A stretch of 64,000 nt of DNA, taken from assembly GCA_026162565.1 (NCBI GenBank), contig JAOEIQ010000004.1, positions 37,561-101,560 of the forward strand. Direction: 5' to 3'. Of the stretch, positions 16,037 through 25,027 are shown in pieces (the stretch's first letter is position 1; every line of letters begins with the position of its first letter). The translations under genes and the position numbers were made by a program. The notes under the pieces were generated by a model, which was given only the letters and a program-made list of their open reading frames with translations, did not search any database and was not told the DNA's origin. This DNA is from Flavobacteriaceae bacterium NBU2973 (GTDB taxonomy: Bacteria; Bacteroidota; Bacteroidia; Flavobacteriales; Flavobacteriaceae).

Positions 16037-18031
16037 ATGACCTTTCAAGAACAAATATTAGAAGGTATTCCAGATAAATTACCTCAACCAAAAGCTTATG
16101 ATGTATCAATTAATCATGCGCCAAAACGTAAAGACATTCTATCTGATAAAGAAAAGAAATTAGCACTTAAAAATGCTTTACGATATTTTGAAAAGAAGCA
16201 TCATGCGACATTACTTCCGGAGTTTAAAAATGAATTAGAAACTTATGGTCGTATTTACATGTATCGCTTTAGACCAGACTATAAAATGTGTGCTAGACCT
16301 ATAGATGATTATCCCGCAAAAACTAAACAAGCTGCAGCTATCATGCTTATGATTCAGAACAATTTAGATTATGCTGTTGCTCAACATCCTCATGAGTTAA
16401 TAACCTATGGTGGAAATGGTGGTGTTTTTTCAAATTGGGCGCAATATAGATTAACAATGAAATACTTGGCTGAAATGACAAACGAGCAAACACTCGTTAT
16501 GTATTCTGGTCATCCAATGGGATTATTCCCTTCGCATGAAGAAGCACCAAGAGTTGTTGTAACGAATGGCATGATGATTTCCAACTATTCTAAACCAGAT
16601 GATTGGGAAAAATTTAATGCACTTGGAGTCACTCAATATGGACAAATGACAGCTGGAAGCTATATGTATATTGGACCACAAGGAATCGTCCATGGAACTA
16701 CAATAACTGTTTTAAATGGTTTTAGAAAAATTGGTAAATCCCCAAAAGGCAATTTATTTGTTACTTCAGGACTTGGCGGAATGTCTGGTGCGCAACCTAA
16801 AGCAGGAAATATTTCAGGTTGTATAACTGTCTGTGCCGAAGTGAATCCTAAAATTACCCAAGTAAGATTAGATCAAGGTTGGATTGATGAGAAAATTACA
16901 GATTTAGATGAACTAGTTGCACGAGTAACTAAAGCCAAAGCTGAAAACGAAACCATCTCAATTGCTTATTTAGGAAATATTGTAAATGTCTGGGAAAAGT
17001 TTGCAGATGAAGATATCCACGTAGATTTAGGAAGCGATCAAACTTCACTTCATAATCCATGGGCTGGAGGTTATTATCCTGTAGATATCTCATTCGAAGA
17101 CGCTAATGAGATGATGGCTAACAAGCCAAAACTATTTAAAGAAAAGGTACAAGAAACCTTACGACGTCATGCAAAAGCTATAAATAGACACACAGAAAAA
17201 GGAACCTATTTTTTCGATTATGGCAATGCCTTTTTATTAGAATCTTCAAGAGCTGGTGCCGATGTAATGTCCGAAAATCCTACACTAGGCCGTGAGTTTA
17301 GATACCCAAGTTATGTGCAAGATATTATGGGGCCTATGTGTTTTGATTATGGATTTGGTCCATTCCGTTGGGTATGTGCTTCTGGAAAACCTGAAGACCT
17401 TGCAAAAACCGATGCAATAGCATGCGAAGTGTTAGAGACTATCATGAAAGAGTCTCCCCAAGAAATCCAGCAACAAATGGCAGATAATATTCAATGGATA
17501 AAAGGTGCTCAAGAAAATAAATTAGTTGTAGGTTCTCAAGCAAGAATACTATATGCTGATGCAGAAGGACGAATGAAAATTGCTAAAGCTTTTAACGATG
17601 CGATTTCTAAAGCCGAAATAGGTTATGTAATATTAGGTAGAGATCATCACGATGTATCAGGAACTGATTCTCCTTACAGGGAAACTAGTAATATATATGA
17701 TGGCTCTAGATTTACTGCTGACATGGCTATTCATAATGTTATAGGAGACAGTTTTAGAGGTGCAACTTGGGTAAGTATTCACAACGGAGGAGGTGTTGGT
17801 TGGGGCGAAGTGATTAATGGTGGATTCGGCATGGTTCTTGATGGTACTAATGAAGCAGAAAAGCGATTAAAATCTATGTTATTCTGGGATGTAAACAATG
17901 GTATTGCACGACGTAGTTGGGCAAGAAATGATGAAGCAATTTTTGCCATAAAACGTGCTATGCAAGCAGAACCTAATTTAAAAGTTACTATCCCAAATAT
18001 TGTGGATGATAATTTGTTTGACGCTGTTTAA
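16037..18031 (+). CDS. hutU: Urocanate hydratase
   Basis: HutU hydrates urocanate to 4-imidazolone-5-propionate, the second step of histidine degradation, using tightly bound NAD+. The 664 residues are the long form. The signatures include ELITYGGNGGVFSNWAQYRL, YSGHPMGLFPS, QYGQMTAGSYMYIGPQGIVH, SGLGGMSGAQPKA and the region DPFR-like GFGPFRWVCASG. The other hut genes (hutH, hutI, hutG) are not in the window, so the pathway is split. It is preceded at 11 bases by the DUF5522 gene and followed at 15 bases by a DUF4136 lipoprotein gene. Confidence 0.95.
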   Translation: MTFQEQILEGIPDKLPQPKAYDVSINHAPKRKDILSDKEKKLALKNALRYFEKKHHATLLPEFKNELETYGRIYMYRFRPDYKMCARPIDDYPAKTKQAAAIMLMIQNNLDYAVAQHPHELITYGGNGGVFSNWAQYRLTMKYLAEMTNEQTLVMYSGHPMGLFPSHEEAPRVVVTNGMMISNYSKPDDWEKFNALGVTQYGQMTAGSYMYIGPQGIVHGTTITVLNGFRKIGKSPKGNLFVTSGLGGMSGAQPKAGNISGCITVCAEVNPKITQVRLDQGWIDEKITDLDELVARVTKAKAENETISIAYLGNIVNVWEKFADEDIHVDLGSDQTSLHNPWAGGYYPVDISFEDANEMMANKPKLFKEKVQETLRRHAKAINRHTEKGTYFFDYGNAFLLESSRAGADVMSENPTLGREFRYPSYVQDIMGPMCFDYGFGPFRWVCASGKPEDLAKTDAIACEVLETIMKESPQEIQQQMADNIQWIKGAQENKLVVGSQARILYADAEGRMKIAKAFNDAISKAEIGYVILGRDHHDVSGTDSPYRETSNIYDGSRFTADMAIHNVIGDSFRGATWVSIHNGGGVGWGEVINGGFGMVLDGTNEAEKRLKSMLFWDVNNGIARRSWARNDEAIFAIKRAMQAEPNLKVTIPNIVDDNLFDAV

Positions 18032-18046
18032 CTCAAAAAAAAAGCA

Positions 18047-18604
18047 ATGAAAAAATTACTCACCATTACATCAGTACTACTATTACTGATTACCGTTACC
18101 TCTTGTACTAGCGTAAGAGTTGCAACAGATTATGATAAGAATGCTGATTTTAACTCTTACAAGACCTTTGCCTTTTTCAAGACTGGGATTGACAAAGCTG
18201 AAATTAGTGATTTAGACAAACGTAGAATTTTACGTGCTATTGAATCTGAACTATTAGCAAAAGGATACACTAAATCCCAAAATCCTGATTTATTAGTAAG
18301 CATTTTTACAAAATCTAAAGAACGAGTTGATGTTTTTAACAATGCCTGGGGTATTGGTAACTGGGGCTGGGGAGGTCTCGGTGGCTGGGGCTGGGGCTGG
18401 GGTTGGAATCAACAACCAGCTGTAAGCACAAGTACAGAAGGCGTATTATTTGTTGATTTGATTGACGCCAATAAAAAAGAATTAGTATGGCAAGGCTCTG
18501 GAACTGGTTATTTAACAAATAGAAGTGTTGAAAAAAAAGAGGAGCGAATAAAAGAATTTGTTTCTAAAATTATGGAACGCTATCCTCCAGGAGATACTAA
18601 ATAA
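18047..18604 (+). CDS. DUF4136 lipoprotein
   Basis: 185 residues. The lipoprotein signal ends at TSC (Cys20). The DUF4136 domain follows (VRVATDYDKNADFNSYKTFAFF ... LLAKGYTKSQNPDLLVSIF ... LFVDLIDANKKELVWQGSGTGYL). Between its halves is a low-complexity Trp/Gly stretch (~100-125, repeated GWGW) encoded by an almost pure ggctgg hexamer tract, which is prone to frame-neutral slippage. The family consists of envelope lipoproteins of unknown function. Confidence 0.9.
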   Translation: MKKLLTITSVLLLLITVTSCTSVRVATDYDKNADFNSYKTFAFFKTGIDKAEISDLDKRRILRAIESELLAKGYTKSQNPDLLVSIFTKSKERVDVFNNAWGIGNWGWGGLGGWGWGWGWNQQPAVSTSTEGVLFVDLIDANKKELVWQGSGTGYLTNRSVEKKEERIKEFVSKIMERYPPGDTK

Positions 18605-18672
18605 AAATAAAAAAAGTGTATTTCCAATAATATTAGCAGTACCTTTACGGCTTAATTAAATATATTATTATT

Positions 18673-18864
18673 ATGAGTACTGGTACAGTAAAATTTTTTA
18701 ATGACTCTAAAGGATTTGGATTCATAACTGAAGAAGAATCAGGTAAAGAGCATTTTGTACACATTTCTGGATTAATCGACGAGGTTAGAGAAGGTGACAA
18801 TGTAGAATTCGATTTAACAGAAGGTAGAAAAGGATTAAACGCGATAAACGTAAAAGTTATCTAA
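18673..18864 (+). CDS. Cold-shock domain protein
   Basis: 63 residues: one OB-fold cold-shock domain with RNP1 SKGFGFIT and RNP2 HFVHIS. It binds single-stranded nucleic acid as an RNA chaperone. A weak -7-like TACCTTTA lies at 18640-18647, and a strong terminator follows. It is a single-gene unit. Confidence 0.96.
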   Translation: MSTGTVKFFNDSKGFGFITEEESGKEHFVHISGLIDEVREGDNVEFDLTEGRKGLNAINVKVI

Positions 18865-18888
18865 TATACTTTTAAACTTTTTTAGTAC

Positions 18889-18918
18889 AAAGCCTATCAA
18901 ATAAATGATAGGCTTTTT
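18889..18918 (+). terminator. Terminator of the cold-shock gene
   Basis: An 11-bp stem AAAGCCTATCA (18889-18899) / TGATAGGCTTT (18906-18916), 6-nt loop, then T-rich sequence. It sits just past the end of the convergent E1 gene. Confidence 0.85.
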
Positions 18919-18922
18919 CTTT

Positions 18923-20995
18923 TTAATAACTCAAAAGTTCTTCTGTTTTTAATTTCACCTTTTCAGTAGAGGGAATCATCGTTTGCTCTAAAGTAGAATT
19001 TAAAGGTATTGCTGGCATATTCTCACTACCAATAGTCATAACTGGTGCATCCAAATATTTAAAACATTCCTCTTGAATTTTACCAGCTAAAGCTCTAGCA
19101 AAACTATTATTAGACGGTTCTTCTGTTACAACTAAACACTTTCCAGTTTTCTTAACCGATTTTATAATCGTGTCTTCATCTAAAGGATAAAGTGTTCGTA
19201 AATCTATTATTTCTATCTGATCGCGCATATCCAATTCACCAGAAGCATTATAAGCCCAATGTACTCCCATTCCGTATGTAACTATGGTGCATGTTTCTAA
19301 ATTTTCTTGCTTCCAAATTTCTTGAAGTACCCAAGCCTTACCAAATGGTAAAATATAGTCTTCTGAAGGCTCAACTGATGTTGCTGTTAATGTTCCAGGG
19401 ACTTTAGACCAATACAAGCCTTTATGTTCTAATATAACAACTGGATTTGGATCGTAATAAGCTGCTTTCATTAAGCCTTTTAAATCAGCTCCATTACTTG
19501 GATAAGCGATTTTAATACCGCGAATATTAGTTATGACACTTTCAACTGAAGATGAATGATAAGGACCTCCACTTCCATACGCTCCAATAGGCACACGTAA
19601 AATCATACTAACTGGCCACTTCCCGTTAGACAAATAACAACTTCGACTTACTTCAGTAAACAGCTGATTAAGTCCTGGCCAAATATAATCTGCAAATTGA
19701 ACCTCAACAATTGGCTTTAATCCAACTGCGCTCATTCCTACAGTTGATCCTACAATGAATGCCTCTTGAATTGGTGTATTAAACACGCGATCATCTCCAA
19801 ATTTTTGCGCCAATGTAGCTGCTTCTCTAAATACTCCTCCTAATCGTCCTCCGACATCTTGACCATAAAGCAAACATTCTTTATGTTCTCGCATGAGTTC
19901 TTCAACAGCAAATAATGCACAATCTACCATCACAACTTTGTCAGCACCTTCTGGTTCTCTAGTTCCAGTTTCTTGAGTTATTGGTGTTGATACAAAATCA
20001 TTAGTGAATAAATCTTCCGGTTTTGGATCTTCAGCTTTTAATGCTCTCTGAAAATCTTTCTCAACTATCTCTTTGGCTTTTGCTTCTATTGAAGCTATTT
20101 CTGTTTCGGTAAAACCATTATCTAGTAATTGCTGTTTTAATACTGGATAAGGATCCCGAGAACGTGCCTCTTCTAAATCATCACGATACCATTCCATTCG
20201 AACTCCTGATGTATGGTGATTTAAAAGTGGGACTCTTGCATGGACTAAAAATGGTCGTCTTTCTTTACGAATTGTTTTGATTACTTTTTCTATTGCTTGA
20301 TAACTTTCAATAAAGTTGGCACCATCAATTGAAATAGCTTCTAATCCATAAAAACCTGCTGCATATTCAGCGGCATTTTGCGCTCTAGTTTCCGCTTCGT
20401 TAGCCGAAATGTCCCAACCATTATCTTGAACCAAATACAGTATTGGCATTTGTTTTAGTGCAGCCATTTGAAAAGCTTCAGCAATTTCACCCTCCGTAAC
20501 TGAAGCATCACCTAGAGAACAAACAGTAATTGGTTTTTCTTGAGACGTTTCGACTGAGCTCAACGTGACAGGATTCTTTAAACCTTGTTTTTCTATGTAT
20601 TGCATTCCCATAGCTACTCCAGTTGCAGGAATAGCTTGCATTCCTGTAGCTGATGATTGATGTGGAATTTTTGGCTTATCGTCATCCTTTAAACTTGGAT
20701 GCGAATAATAAGTTCGTCCTGCCGAAAACGGATCGTCTTTTTTTGCTAATAACTGTAACATTAAATGGTATGGTTCCAACCCAAACGATAATAGCATAGC
20801 ATCATCTCTATAATAAGGAAATGCATAATCTTGAGGTAATAATTGCATTCCTAAAGCAATTTGAATCGCTTCATGACCTCTGGATGTTGCATGTACATAT
20901 TTAGAAACCTGCTTAAAATTTTCCTCATATAATTCTGCCATAACTTTAGCAGTACATAATTTTAAAAACCCTTTTTCTAAAACTTCTTTCTTCAT
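18923..20995 (-). CDS. 2-oxoacid dehydrogenase E1, fused alpha and beta subunits (branched-chain type)
   Basis: A thiamine-diphosphate-dependent decarboxylase of a 2-oxoacid dehydrogenase complex, with alpha (~1-330; GDASVTEGEIAEAFQMAALKQ is the ThDP/Mg motif) and beta (~355-690; EELMREHKECLLYGQDVGGRLGG, IVTYGMGVHWA) in one chain, as in many Bacteroidota. It probably acts on branched-chain 2-oxoacids or phenylpyruvate. The start is Met at 20995 (MKKEVLEKG); an upstream ATG at 21004 lies in a repeat. Unusual: the segment PVTLSSVETSQE just before KPITVCSLGDAS is encoded by an inserted palindromic repeat (20544-20569), in frame. It is the last gene of the run E2, aminotransferase, E1. Confidence 0.93.
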   Translation of the reverse strand: MKKEVLEKGFLKLCTAKVMAELYEENFKQVSKYVHATSRGHEAIQIALGMQLLPQDYAFPYYRDDAMLLSFGLEPYHLMLQLLAKKDDPFSAGRTYYSHPSLKDDDKPKIPHQSSATGMQAIPATGVAMGMQYIEKQGLKNPVTLSSVETSQEKPITVCSLGDASVTEGEIAEAFQMAALKQMPILYLVQDNGWDISANEAETRAQNAAEYAAGFYGLEAISIDGANFIESYQAIEKVIKTIRKERRPFLVHARVPLLNHHTSGVRMEWYRDDLEEARSRDPYPVLKQQLLDNGFTETEIASIEAKAKEIVEKDFQRALKAEDPKPEDLFTNDFVSTPITQETGTREPEGADKVVMVDCALFAVEELMREHKECLLYGQDVGGRLGGVFREAATLAQKFGDDRVFNTPIQEAFIVGSTVGMSAVGLKPIVEVQFADYIWPGLNQLFTEVSRSCYLSNGKWPVSMILRVPIGAYGSGGPYHSSSVESVITNIRGIKIAYPSNGADLKGLMKAAYYDPNPVVILEHKGLYWSKVPGTLTATSVEPSEDYILPFGKAWVLQEIWKQENLETCTIVTYGMGVHWAYNASGELDMRDQIEIIDLRTLYPLDEDTIIKSVKKTGKCLVVTEEPSNNSFARALAGKIQEECFKYLDAPVMTIGSENMPAIPLNSTLEQTMIPSTEKVKLKTEELLSY
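20544..20569 (+). repeat. Palindromic repeat family A, copy inside the E1 coding sequence
   Basis: ACGTT-TCGACTGAGCTC-AACGT-GACA. It has the constant 12-base loop TCGACTNNNCTC, a perfect 5-bp stem and a GACA tail. It is read through in frame by the E1 gene. Copies of the same plan occur at 28228, 35384, 36589 and 36658. Confidence 0.85.
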
Positions 20996-21002
20996 ATTTA
21001 TC

Positions 21003-21022
21003 ATTCCTACAAAGGCAGGAAT
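21003..21022 (-). repeat. Palindromic repeat, family B-like, opposite orientation
   Basis: ATTCCT-acaaaggc-AGGAAT. On the minus strand it ends AGGAATGATA, a near match to the GGAATGACA tail of family B. The tail ATG is the spurious upstream start in front of the E1 gene. Confidence 0.6.
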
Positions 21023-21049
21023 CTTATTTTATTTATTACTTCAAATTGG

Positions 21050-21074
21050 ATTCCGCATCTAGTGCGGAATGACA
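21050..21074 (+). repeat. Palindromic repeat family B, copy 2
   Basis: ATTCCGCA-tctag-TGCGGAAT-GACA between the aminotransferase and E1 genes. Confidence 0.8.
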
Positions 21075-21080
21075 AAAAGA

Positions 21081-22145
21081 TTAAGCTAATTCTTTTTCAA
21101 CTTTGGTCATCCAATTAAAAGTATCTTTTATTTTTCCAGTTTTTATAGCATTTAAAGTATTATTGACTTCTAATCCTATTGGGCTTTCATTAGATACATG
21201 AATTGTTTTATCACTCAATCCTATTTCTTGAATATAGGCAATACCAACAGCTGTTCCAGTTCCAAAAGCCTCTTCTAGTGTTTTATTATTTGAAGCTTCA
21301 ATAATTTCATCGATTGTAATTTTTCTTATGTCTACTTGAAAGCCTTTACTTCTTAAAATATCAATAACACTCATACGCGTAATTCCGTCCAATACAGAGC
21401 CGTCTAATTCAGGAGTAATAAATTTGCCATTTATTTTAAAGAAAATGTTCATTGTCCCAACTTCTTGAATATACTTATGTTCATGAGCATCTAACCACAA
21501 AACTTGATCGTAACCTTTTGCTTTTGCTAATTCTGTTGGACGAATTGCTGCTGCATAGTTTCCTGCAGCTTTTGCTTCACCTGTTCCTCCTTCTGCTGCT
21601 CTTATATATTTTGTTTCGGCATATAGCTTAATTCGTTTCGTAAAGAATGGCCCAGCAGGAGATGCCATAATTATAAACTTATAATGAGTTGCTGCTCGCA
21701 TACCAATAAATGGTTCGTCTGCATACATAAAAGGCCTTAAGTACAATGCGCTTCCTTCTTGAGGCGGAATCCAATTACGCTCCAAATCTACTAGCTGTTT
21801 TAAACCTTCAACAAACAAATCTTCTGGGAAATTTGGCATTCCCATTCTGTCTGCACTGTAATTTAATCGTGTTGCGTTTTTATCTGCTCTAAATAACATT
21901 GGGTTTCCATCAGCATCAACAGTTGCTTTCATCCCTTCAAAAATTGCTTGACCATAATGCAAAGCCATGGCTGCTGGATGAGTTGGAATTAACCCCATTG
22001 GTTCTATTCGAGGGTTTACCCATTCACCATTTTCAAAATCACAGATAAACATGTGATCTGTAAAAGTGGTTCCTAATGGAATATTATTAAAGTCAATTGA
22101 TTTAACTCTTGACTCTTTAACCTTATTAATTTTTATAGTATTCAT
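21081..22145 (-). CDS. ilvE: Branched-chain-type amino acid aminotransferase (PLP fold type IV)
   Basis: 354 residues. The PLP lysine is in GGTGEAKAAGNYAAAI, and the class IV signature is EVGTMNIFFKINGKFITPELDGSVLDGITRMSV (in part). It transaminates branched-chain amino acids to 2-oxoacids; such enzymes often accept aromatic amino acids too. It lies between the E2 and E1 genes of a 2-oxoacid dehydrogenase, starting 6 bases after E2. That places it in amino acid degradation rather than biosynthesis. Whether leucine/valine or phenylalanine is the main substrate cannot be read from the sequence. Confidence 0.92.
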   Translation of the reverse strand: MNTIKINKVKESRVKSIDFNNIPLGTTFTDHMFICDFENGEWVNPRIEPMGLIPTHPAAMALHYGQAIFEGMKATVDADGNPMLFRADKNATRLNYSADRMGMPNFPEDLFVEGLKQLVDLERNWIPPQEGSALYLRPFMYADEPFIGMRAATHYKFIIMASPAGPFFTKRIKLYAETKYIRAAEGGTGEAKAAGNYAAAIRPTELAKAKGYDQVLWLDAHEHKYIQEVGTMNIFFKINGKFITPELDGSVLDGITRMSVIDILRSKGFQVDIRKITIDEIIEASNNKTLEEAFGTGTAVGIAYIQEIGLSDKTIHVSNESPIGLEVNNTLNAIKTGKIKDTFNWMTKVEKELA

Positions 22146-22151
22146 TTCTTT

Positions 22152-23459
22152 TTAAATCTTTCTATTAACATCAAATTGCTCAAAATAATCCGCAACACGA
22201 CGTACAAAGCTTCCGCCTAAAAAGCCATCCACAACACGATGGTCAAAGGATAATGATAAATACATCATACTTCTAATGGCAATTTCATCACCTTTTTCGG
22301 TCTCTATGACTTCAGGACGTTTTTTTATAATTCCCAAGGCCAAGATAGCAACCTCGGGTTGATTGATAATTGGTGTTCCCATAACACTCCCGAAAGTCCC
22401 AACATTAGAAATCGTGAAGGTGCTTCCTTTAATATCATCACCAGCTAGCTTATTGTCTCTAGCTTTTCCAGCTAAATCATTAACATCAGTAGCAAGCGCT
22501 TTTAAATCTTTGGTATCAGCCTTTTTGACTACCGGAACGATTAGGTTTCCACTAGGCAAAGCTGTTGCCATACCAATATTAATATCCTCTTTTATAATGA
22601 TATTATTACCATCAACAGAAGCGTTGATATTAGGAAAATCTTTAACGGCTTTGGCTACAGCTTCTACAAATAATGGGGTGAATGTTAATCGCTCACCATA
22701 TTTATCTTGAAAGGCCTTTTTATTAGCGTTCCTCCAATTAACCATATTCGTTAAATCGGCTTCAACATAAGCGGTAACGTGAGGTGAGGTATGCTTGGAA
22801 TACACCATATGGTCGGCAATCATTTGACGCATACGGTCCATTTCTACGATTTTCCCCTTGCCTTTATCAAAAGTTAATTGAGGTATTCTGTAAGCTGTTG
22901 GGTCTTGAGTTATGGGTTGTGCAAATTTATATGGCCGTCCTTCTTCTATATAATGAAACACATCGCTTTTACGCAAGCGTCCTTCATTTCCTGTCGCTGG
23001 AATTCTAGCCAATTCTTCAAAACTAATATGATGTGCTTTTGCAATTTCAATGACCAACGGCGAAAAAAACTGATTGGAATTTGAAGATGAAAAAGAAGTT
23101 GAGGCAACATTTTGAGTACTACTTTTGCTAACCGTTTTTTTCTTTTTTGATTTTTCAGTCTTTTTTTGAGGTGTTTTATCTGTTTTCGAAACCGCACCCT
23201 TTTTAGTTGAAACTTCTTCTGAAACTTCTAGAACTGCAATAACTTCTCCAACAGGAACAACATCTTTTGCATGAAATAATGTTTTTATTAAGGTTCCTGA
23301 TGAAGGTGCAGGGACTTCATTATCTACTTTATCAGTAGCAACTTCGAGGATTATATCACCTTCATCAAAGGATTCGCCTTCATTGACCAACCAATTAATG
23401 ATAGTTCCTTCTGTAATACTTTCGCCCATTTTGGGCATTTTTAAATCGAATTTCGACAT
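22152..23459 (-). CDS. 2-oxoacid dehydrogenase E2, dihydrolipoamide acyltransferase
   Basis: 435 residues: a lipoyl domain (1-~80, lipoyl Lys44 in EVATDKVDNEV), a Lys/Ser/Thr-rich linker (~85-130), the E3-binding domain (~133-175, SPLVIEIAKAHHISFEELARIPATGNEGRLRKSDV) and the catalytic domain (~205-430) ending with the active site SFDHRVVDGFLGG. It forms the core that passes the acyl group from E1 to CoA. It partners the E1 fusion two genes downstream. E3 is not in the window. It is separated from paaY by 120 bases holding two palindromic repeats. Confidence 0.94.
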   Translation of the reverse strand: MSKFDLKMPKMGESITEGTIINWLVNEGESFDEGDIILEVATDKVDNEVPAPSSGTLIKTLFHAKDVVPVGEVIAVLEVSEEVSTKKGAVSKTDKTPQKKTEKSKKKKTVSKSSTQNVASTSFSSSNSNQFFSPLVIEIAKAHHISFEELARIPATGNEGRLRKSDVFHYIEEGRPYKFAQPITQDPTAYRIPQLTFDKGKGKIVEMDRMRQMIADHMVYSKHTSPHVTAYVEADLTNMVNWRNANKKAFQDKYGERLTFTPLFVEAVAKAVKDFPNINASVDGNNIIIKEDINIGMATALPSGNLIVPVVKKADTKDLKALATDVNDLAGKARDNKLAGDDIKGSTFTISNVGTFGSVMGTPIINQPEVAILALGIIKKRPEVIETEKGDEIAIRSMMYLSLSFDHRVVDGFLGGSFVRRVADYFEQFDVNRKI

Positions 23460-23475
23460 TTTCTAATCTTAATGG

Positions 23476-23500
23476 ATTCCGCATCAAGTGCGGAATGACA
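23476..23500 (+). repeat. Palindromic repeat family B, copy 3
   Basis: ATTCCGCA-tcaag-TGCGGAAT-GACA, just upstream of the E2 gene. It differs from copy 2 only in the loop. Confidence 0.8.
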
Positions 23501-23510
23501 AATTTATTGT

Positions 23511-23577
23511 TGTCATTGCGAGGACGAAGGACGTGGCAATCTTATTATAAAATTCTCCACTTTCGTGCTGAATGACA
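23511..23577 (+). repeat. 67-bp repeat family C, degenerate copy
   Basis: It starts TGTCATTGCGAGGACGAAGG and ends AATGACA. It shares both ends, the first third and the exact 67-base length with the copies at 24189 and 25028, but the centre has diverged. Confidence 0.75.
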
Positions 23578-23579
23578 TT

Positions 23580-24176
23580 CTATTTCTTAAATGTTTGTCT
23601 TAATGTTTTATAAATTTCATCTTGAACCTTCATTTTTTCAGGCACTTCCTGTAATGGCTCTACTTCTTTTAAGCTGTTATGACATTCGGTCGGTAATTGC
23701 TGATATAATTGCGTTCCTTTTGTTTTCCATGCAATCATGTCATCACTGACTTGTTTTACTACTTTGGCAGGATTACCAACAACTAAACTTCGTTTTGGAA
23801 TTATGGTTTCTGCTTTTACAAATGTCATAGCACCCACGATACTTTCGTCACCAATTTCGGCATCATCCATAATCACAGAATTCATACCAATCAAACAATT
23901 TCTTCCCAAATTAGCACCATGAATAATGGCTCCATGACCAACATGAGCACTATCTTTTAGTGTTATCGATTTACCTGGAAACATATGAACTGTACAGTTT
24001 TCTTGAACATTTACACCATCTTCCAAAATAATTTGTCCCCAATCCCCACGAATTGCAGCTCCTGGACCTATATAGCAATTTTTTCCGATGATTACATTGC
24101 CAGTTACAGCAGCTAATGGATGCACGAAACTGGATTCGTGAACGACTGGTATGTATCCTTTAAATGAGTAAATCAT
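23580..24176 (-). CDS. paaY: Phenylacetate-pathway hexapeptide-repeat protein PaaY (gamma-carbonic-anhydrase fold)
   Basis: 198 residues from Met at 24176 (MIYSFKGYIPVVHESSFVHP). An upstream in-frame ATG at 24194 lies inside a 67-bp repeat and is rejected. The left-handed beta-helix hexapeptide repeats (VIIGKNCYIGPGAAIRGD, SAHVGHGAIIHGANLGRNCLIGMNSVIMDD) include the metal-binding histidines of the gamma-carbonic-anhydrase/PaaY group. PaaY acts as an auxiliary thioesterase relieving CoA dead-ends in phenylacetate degradation. The C-terminal ~30 residues are helical and family-typical. It is the last clear paa gene of the cluster. Confidence 0.88.
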   Translation of the reverse strand: MIYSFKGYIPVVHESSFVHPLAAVTGNVIIGKNCYIGPGAAIRGDWGQIILEDGVNVQENCTVHMFPGKSITLKDSAHVGHGAIIHGANLGRNCLIGMNSVIMDDAEIGDESIVGAMTFVKAETIIPKRSLVVGNPAKVVKQVSDDMIAWKTKGTQLYQQLPTECHNSLKEVEPLQEVPEKMKVQDEIYKTLRQTFKK

Positions 24177-24188
24177 ATTAATAATACT

Positions 24189-24255
24189 TGTCATTGCGAG
24201 GAACGAAGTGACGTGGCAATCTCAAATGAGATTCTTCGCTTTGCTCTGAATGACA
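24189..24255 (+). repeat. 67-bp repeat family C, copy 2
   Basis: It has terminal inverted repeats TGTCATT / AATGACA. It is identical to the copy at 25028 except for two bases. An internal inverted match caaTCTCAaaTGAGAtt is seen. Confidence 0.9.
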
Positions 24256-24258
24256 TAT

Positions 24259-25011
24259 TTATTTGTAGGTTTTCAACTTATTTTTCGTAAAGTCACTTAA
24301 TACCAAACGTCCGCTTATAGCTGCACGTTCTGCTAATAATGTATCCCAATCTTCAGTACCTTTCCAAAACATTTGTTTCATATCGCGCATGGCTTCTGTA
24401 TTATAACTACATAAGTTTTCAGCAAATGCTTTTACTGCTTCATCTAATTCCTCTGTCGATTCGTAGACATGTGCAAATAAGCCTTTTTGCTTTGCCCATT
24501 CAGCAGAGTAAAAGCTATTAGCATCAATAGCAATTTGCGACATACCGCTTAAACCTAATTTACGTTCTACAGCTGGACCAACAACAAACGGCCCAATGCC
24601 AACATTAAGCTCACTTAATTTAATTGACGCAAACTTTGTAGCCATACAATAATCTGTTGCAGACGCTACACCAACACCACCTCCTACGGTCTTACCTTGA
24701 ACACGACCAATAATAAACTTTGGACATTTACGCATAGCGTTAATTACATTGGCAAATCCTGAAAAGAATACACGACCTGTTTCAGCATCGTTAATATTGA
24801 TTAGTTCTTTAAAACTTGCTCCAGCGCAAAATGTTCGGTCTCCACCACTTTTTAATACAATTACTTTAATGTCATCGTTAGTTCCTGCATTAGTAATTGT
24901 TTGGGCTAATTCAGCTAGAATATCTCCTGGCAAAGAGTTATGAGCAGGATGAAAAAACTCAATATACCCTACTCCATTTTCTATTTCTAATTTAACATAA
25001 GGATCGCTCAT
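24259..25011 (-). CDS. Enoyl-CoA hydratase/isomerase family protein in the paa cluster
   Basis: 250 residues of the crotonase fold. The oxyanion-hole motifs are DRTFCAGASFKEL and GKTVGGGVGVASATDYCMA. The usual catalytic glutamates of hydratases are not obvious: in the second position the sequence reads LNVGIGPFVVGPAVERKLG. Position between paaZ and paaY suggests the PaaF-type step (2,3-dehydroadipyl-CoA hydration) or a related isomerisation. I cannot assign it to PaaF versus a PaaG homologue with certainty. It is bracketed by two nearly identical 67-bp repeats. Confidence 0.85.
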   Translation of the reverse strand: MSDPYVKLEIENGVGYIEFFHPAHNSLPGDILAELAQTITNAGTNDDIKVIVLKSGGDRTFCAGASFKELININDAETGRVFFSGFANVINAMRKCPKFIIGRVQGKTVGGGVGVASATDYCMATKFASIKLSELNVGIGPFVVGPAVERKLGLSGMSQIAIDANSFYSAEWAKQKGLFAHVYESTEELDEAVKAFAENLCSYNTEAMRDMKQMFWKGTEDWDTLLAERAAISGRLVLSDFTKNKLKTYK

Positions 25012-25027
25012 ATTATTTTCTTTTATC

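Noticed and set aside
24177..24194. Upstream start for paaY
   Set aside because: The ATG is part of the 67-bp repeat (AATGACA tail); the family-typical start is six residues later.
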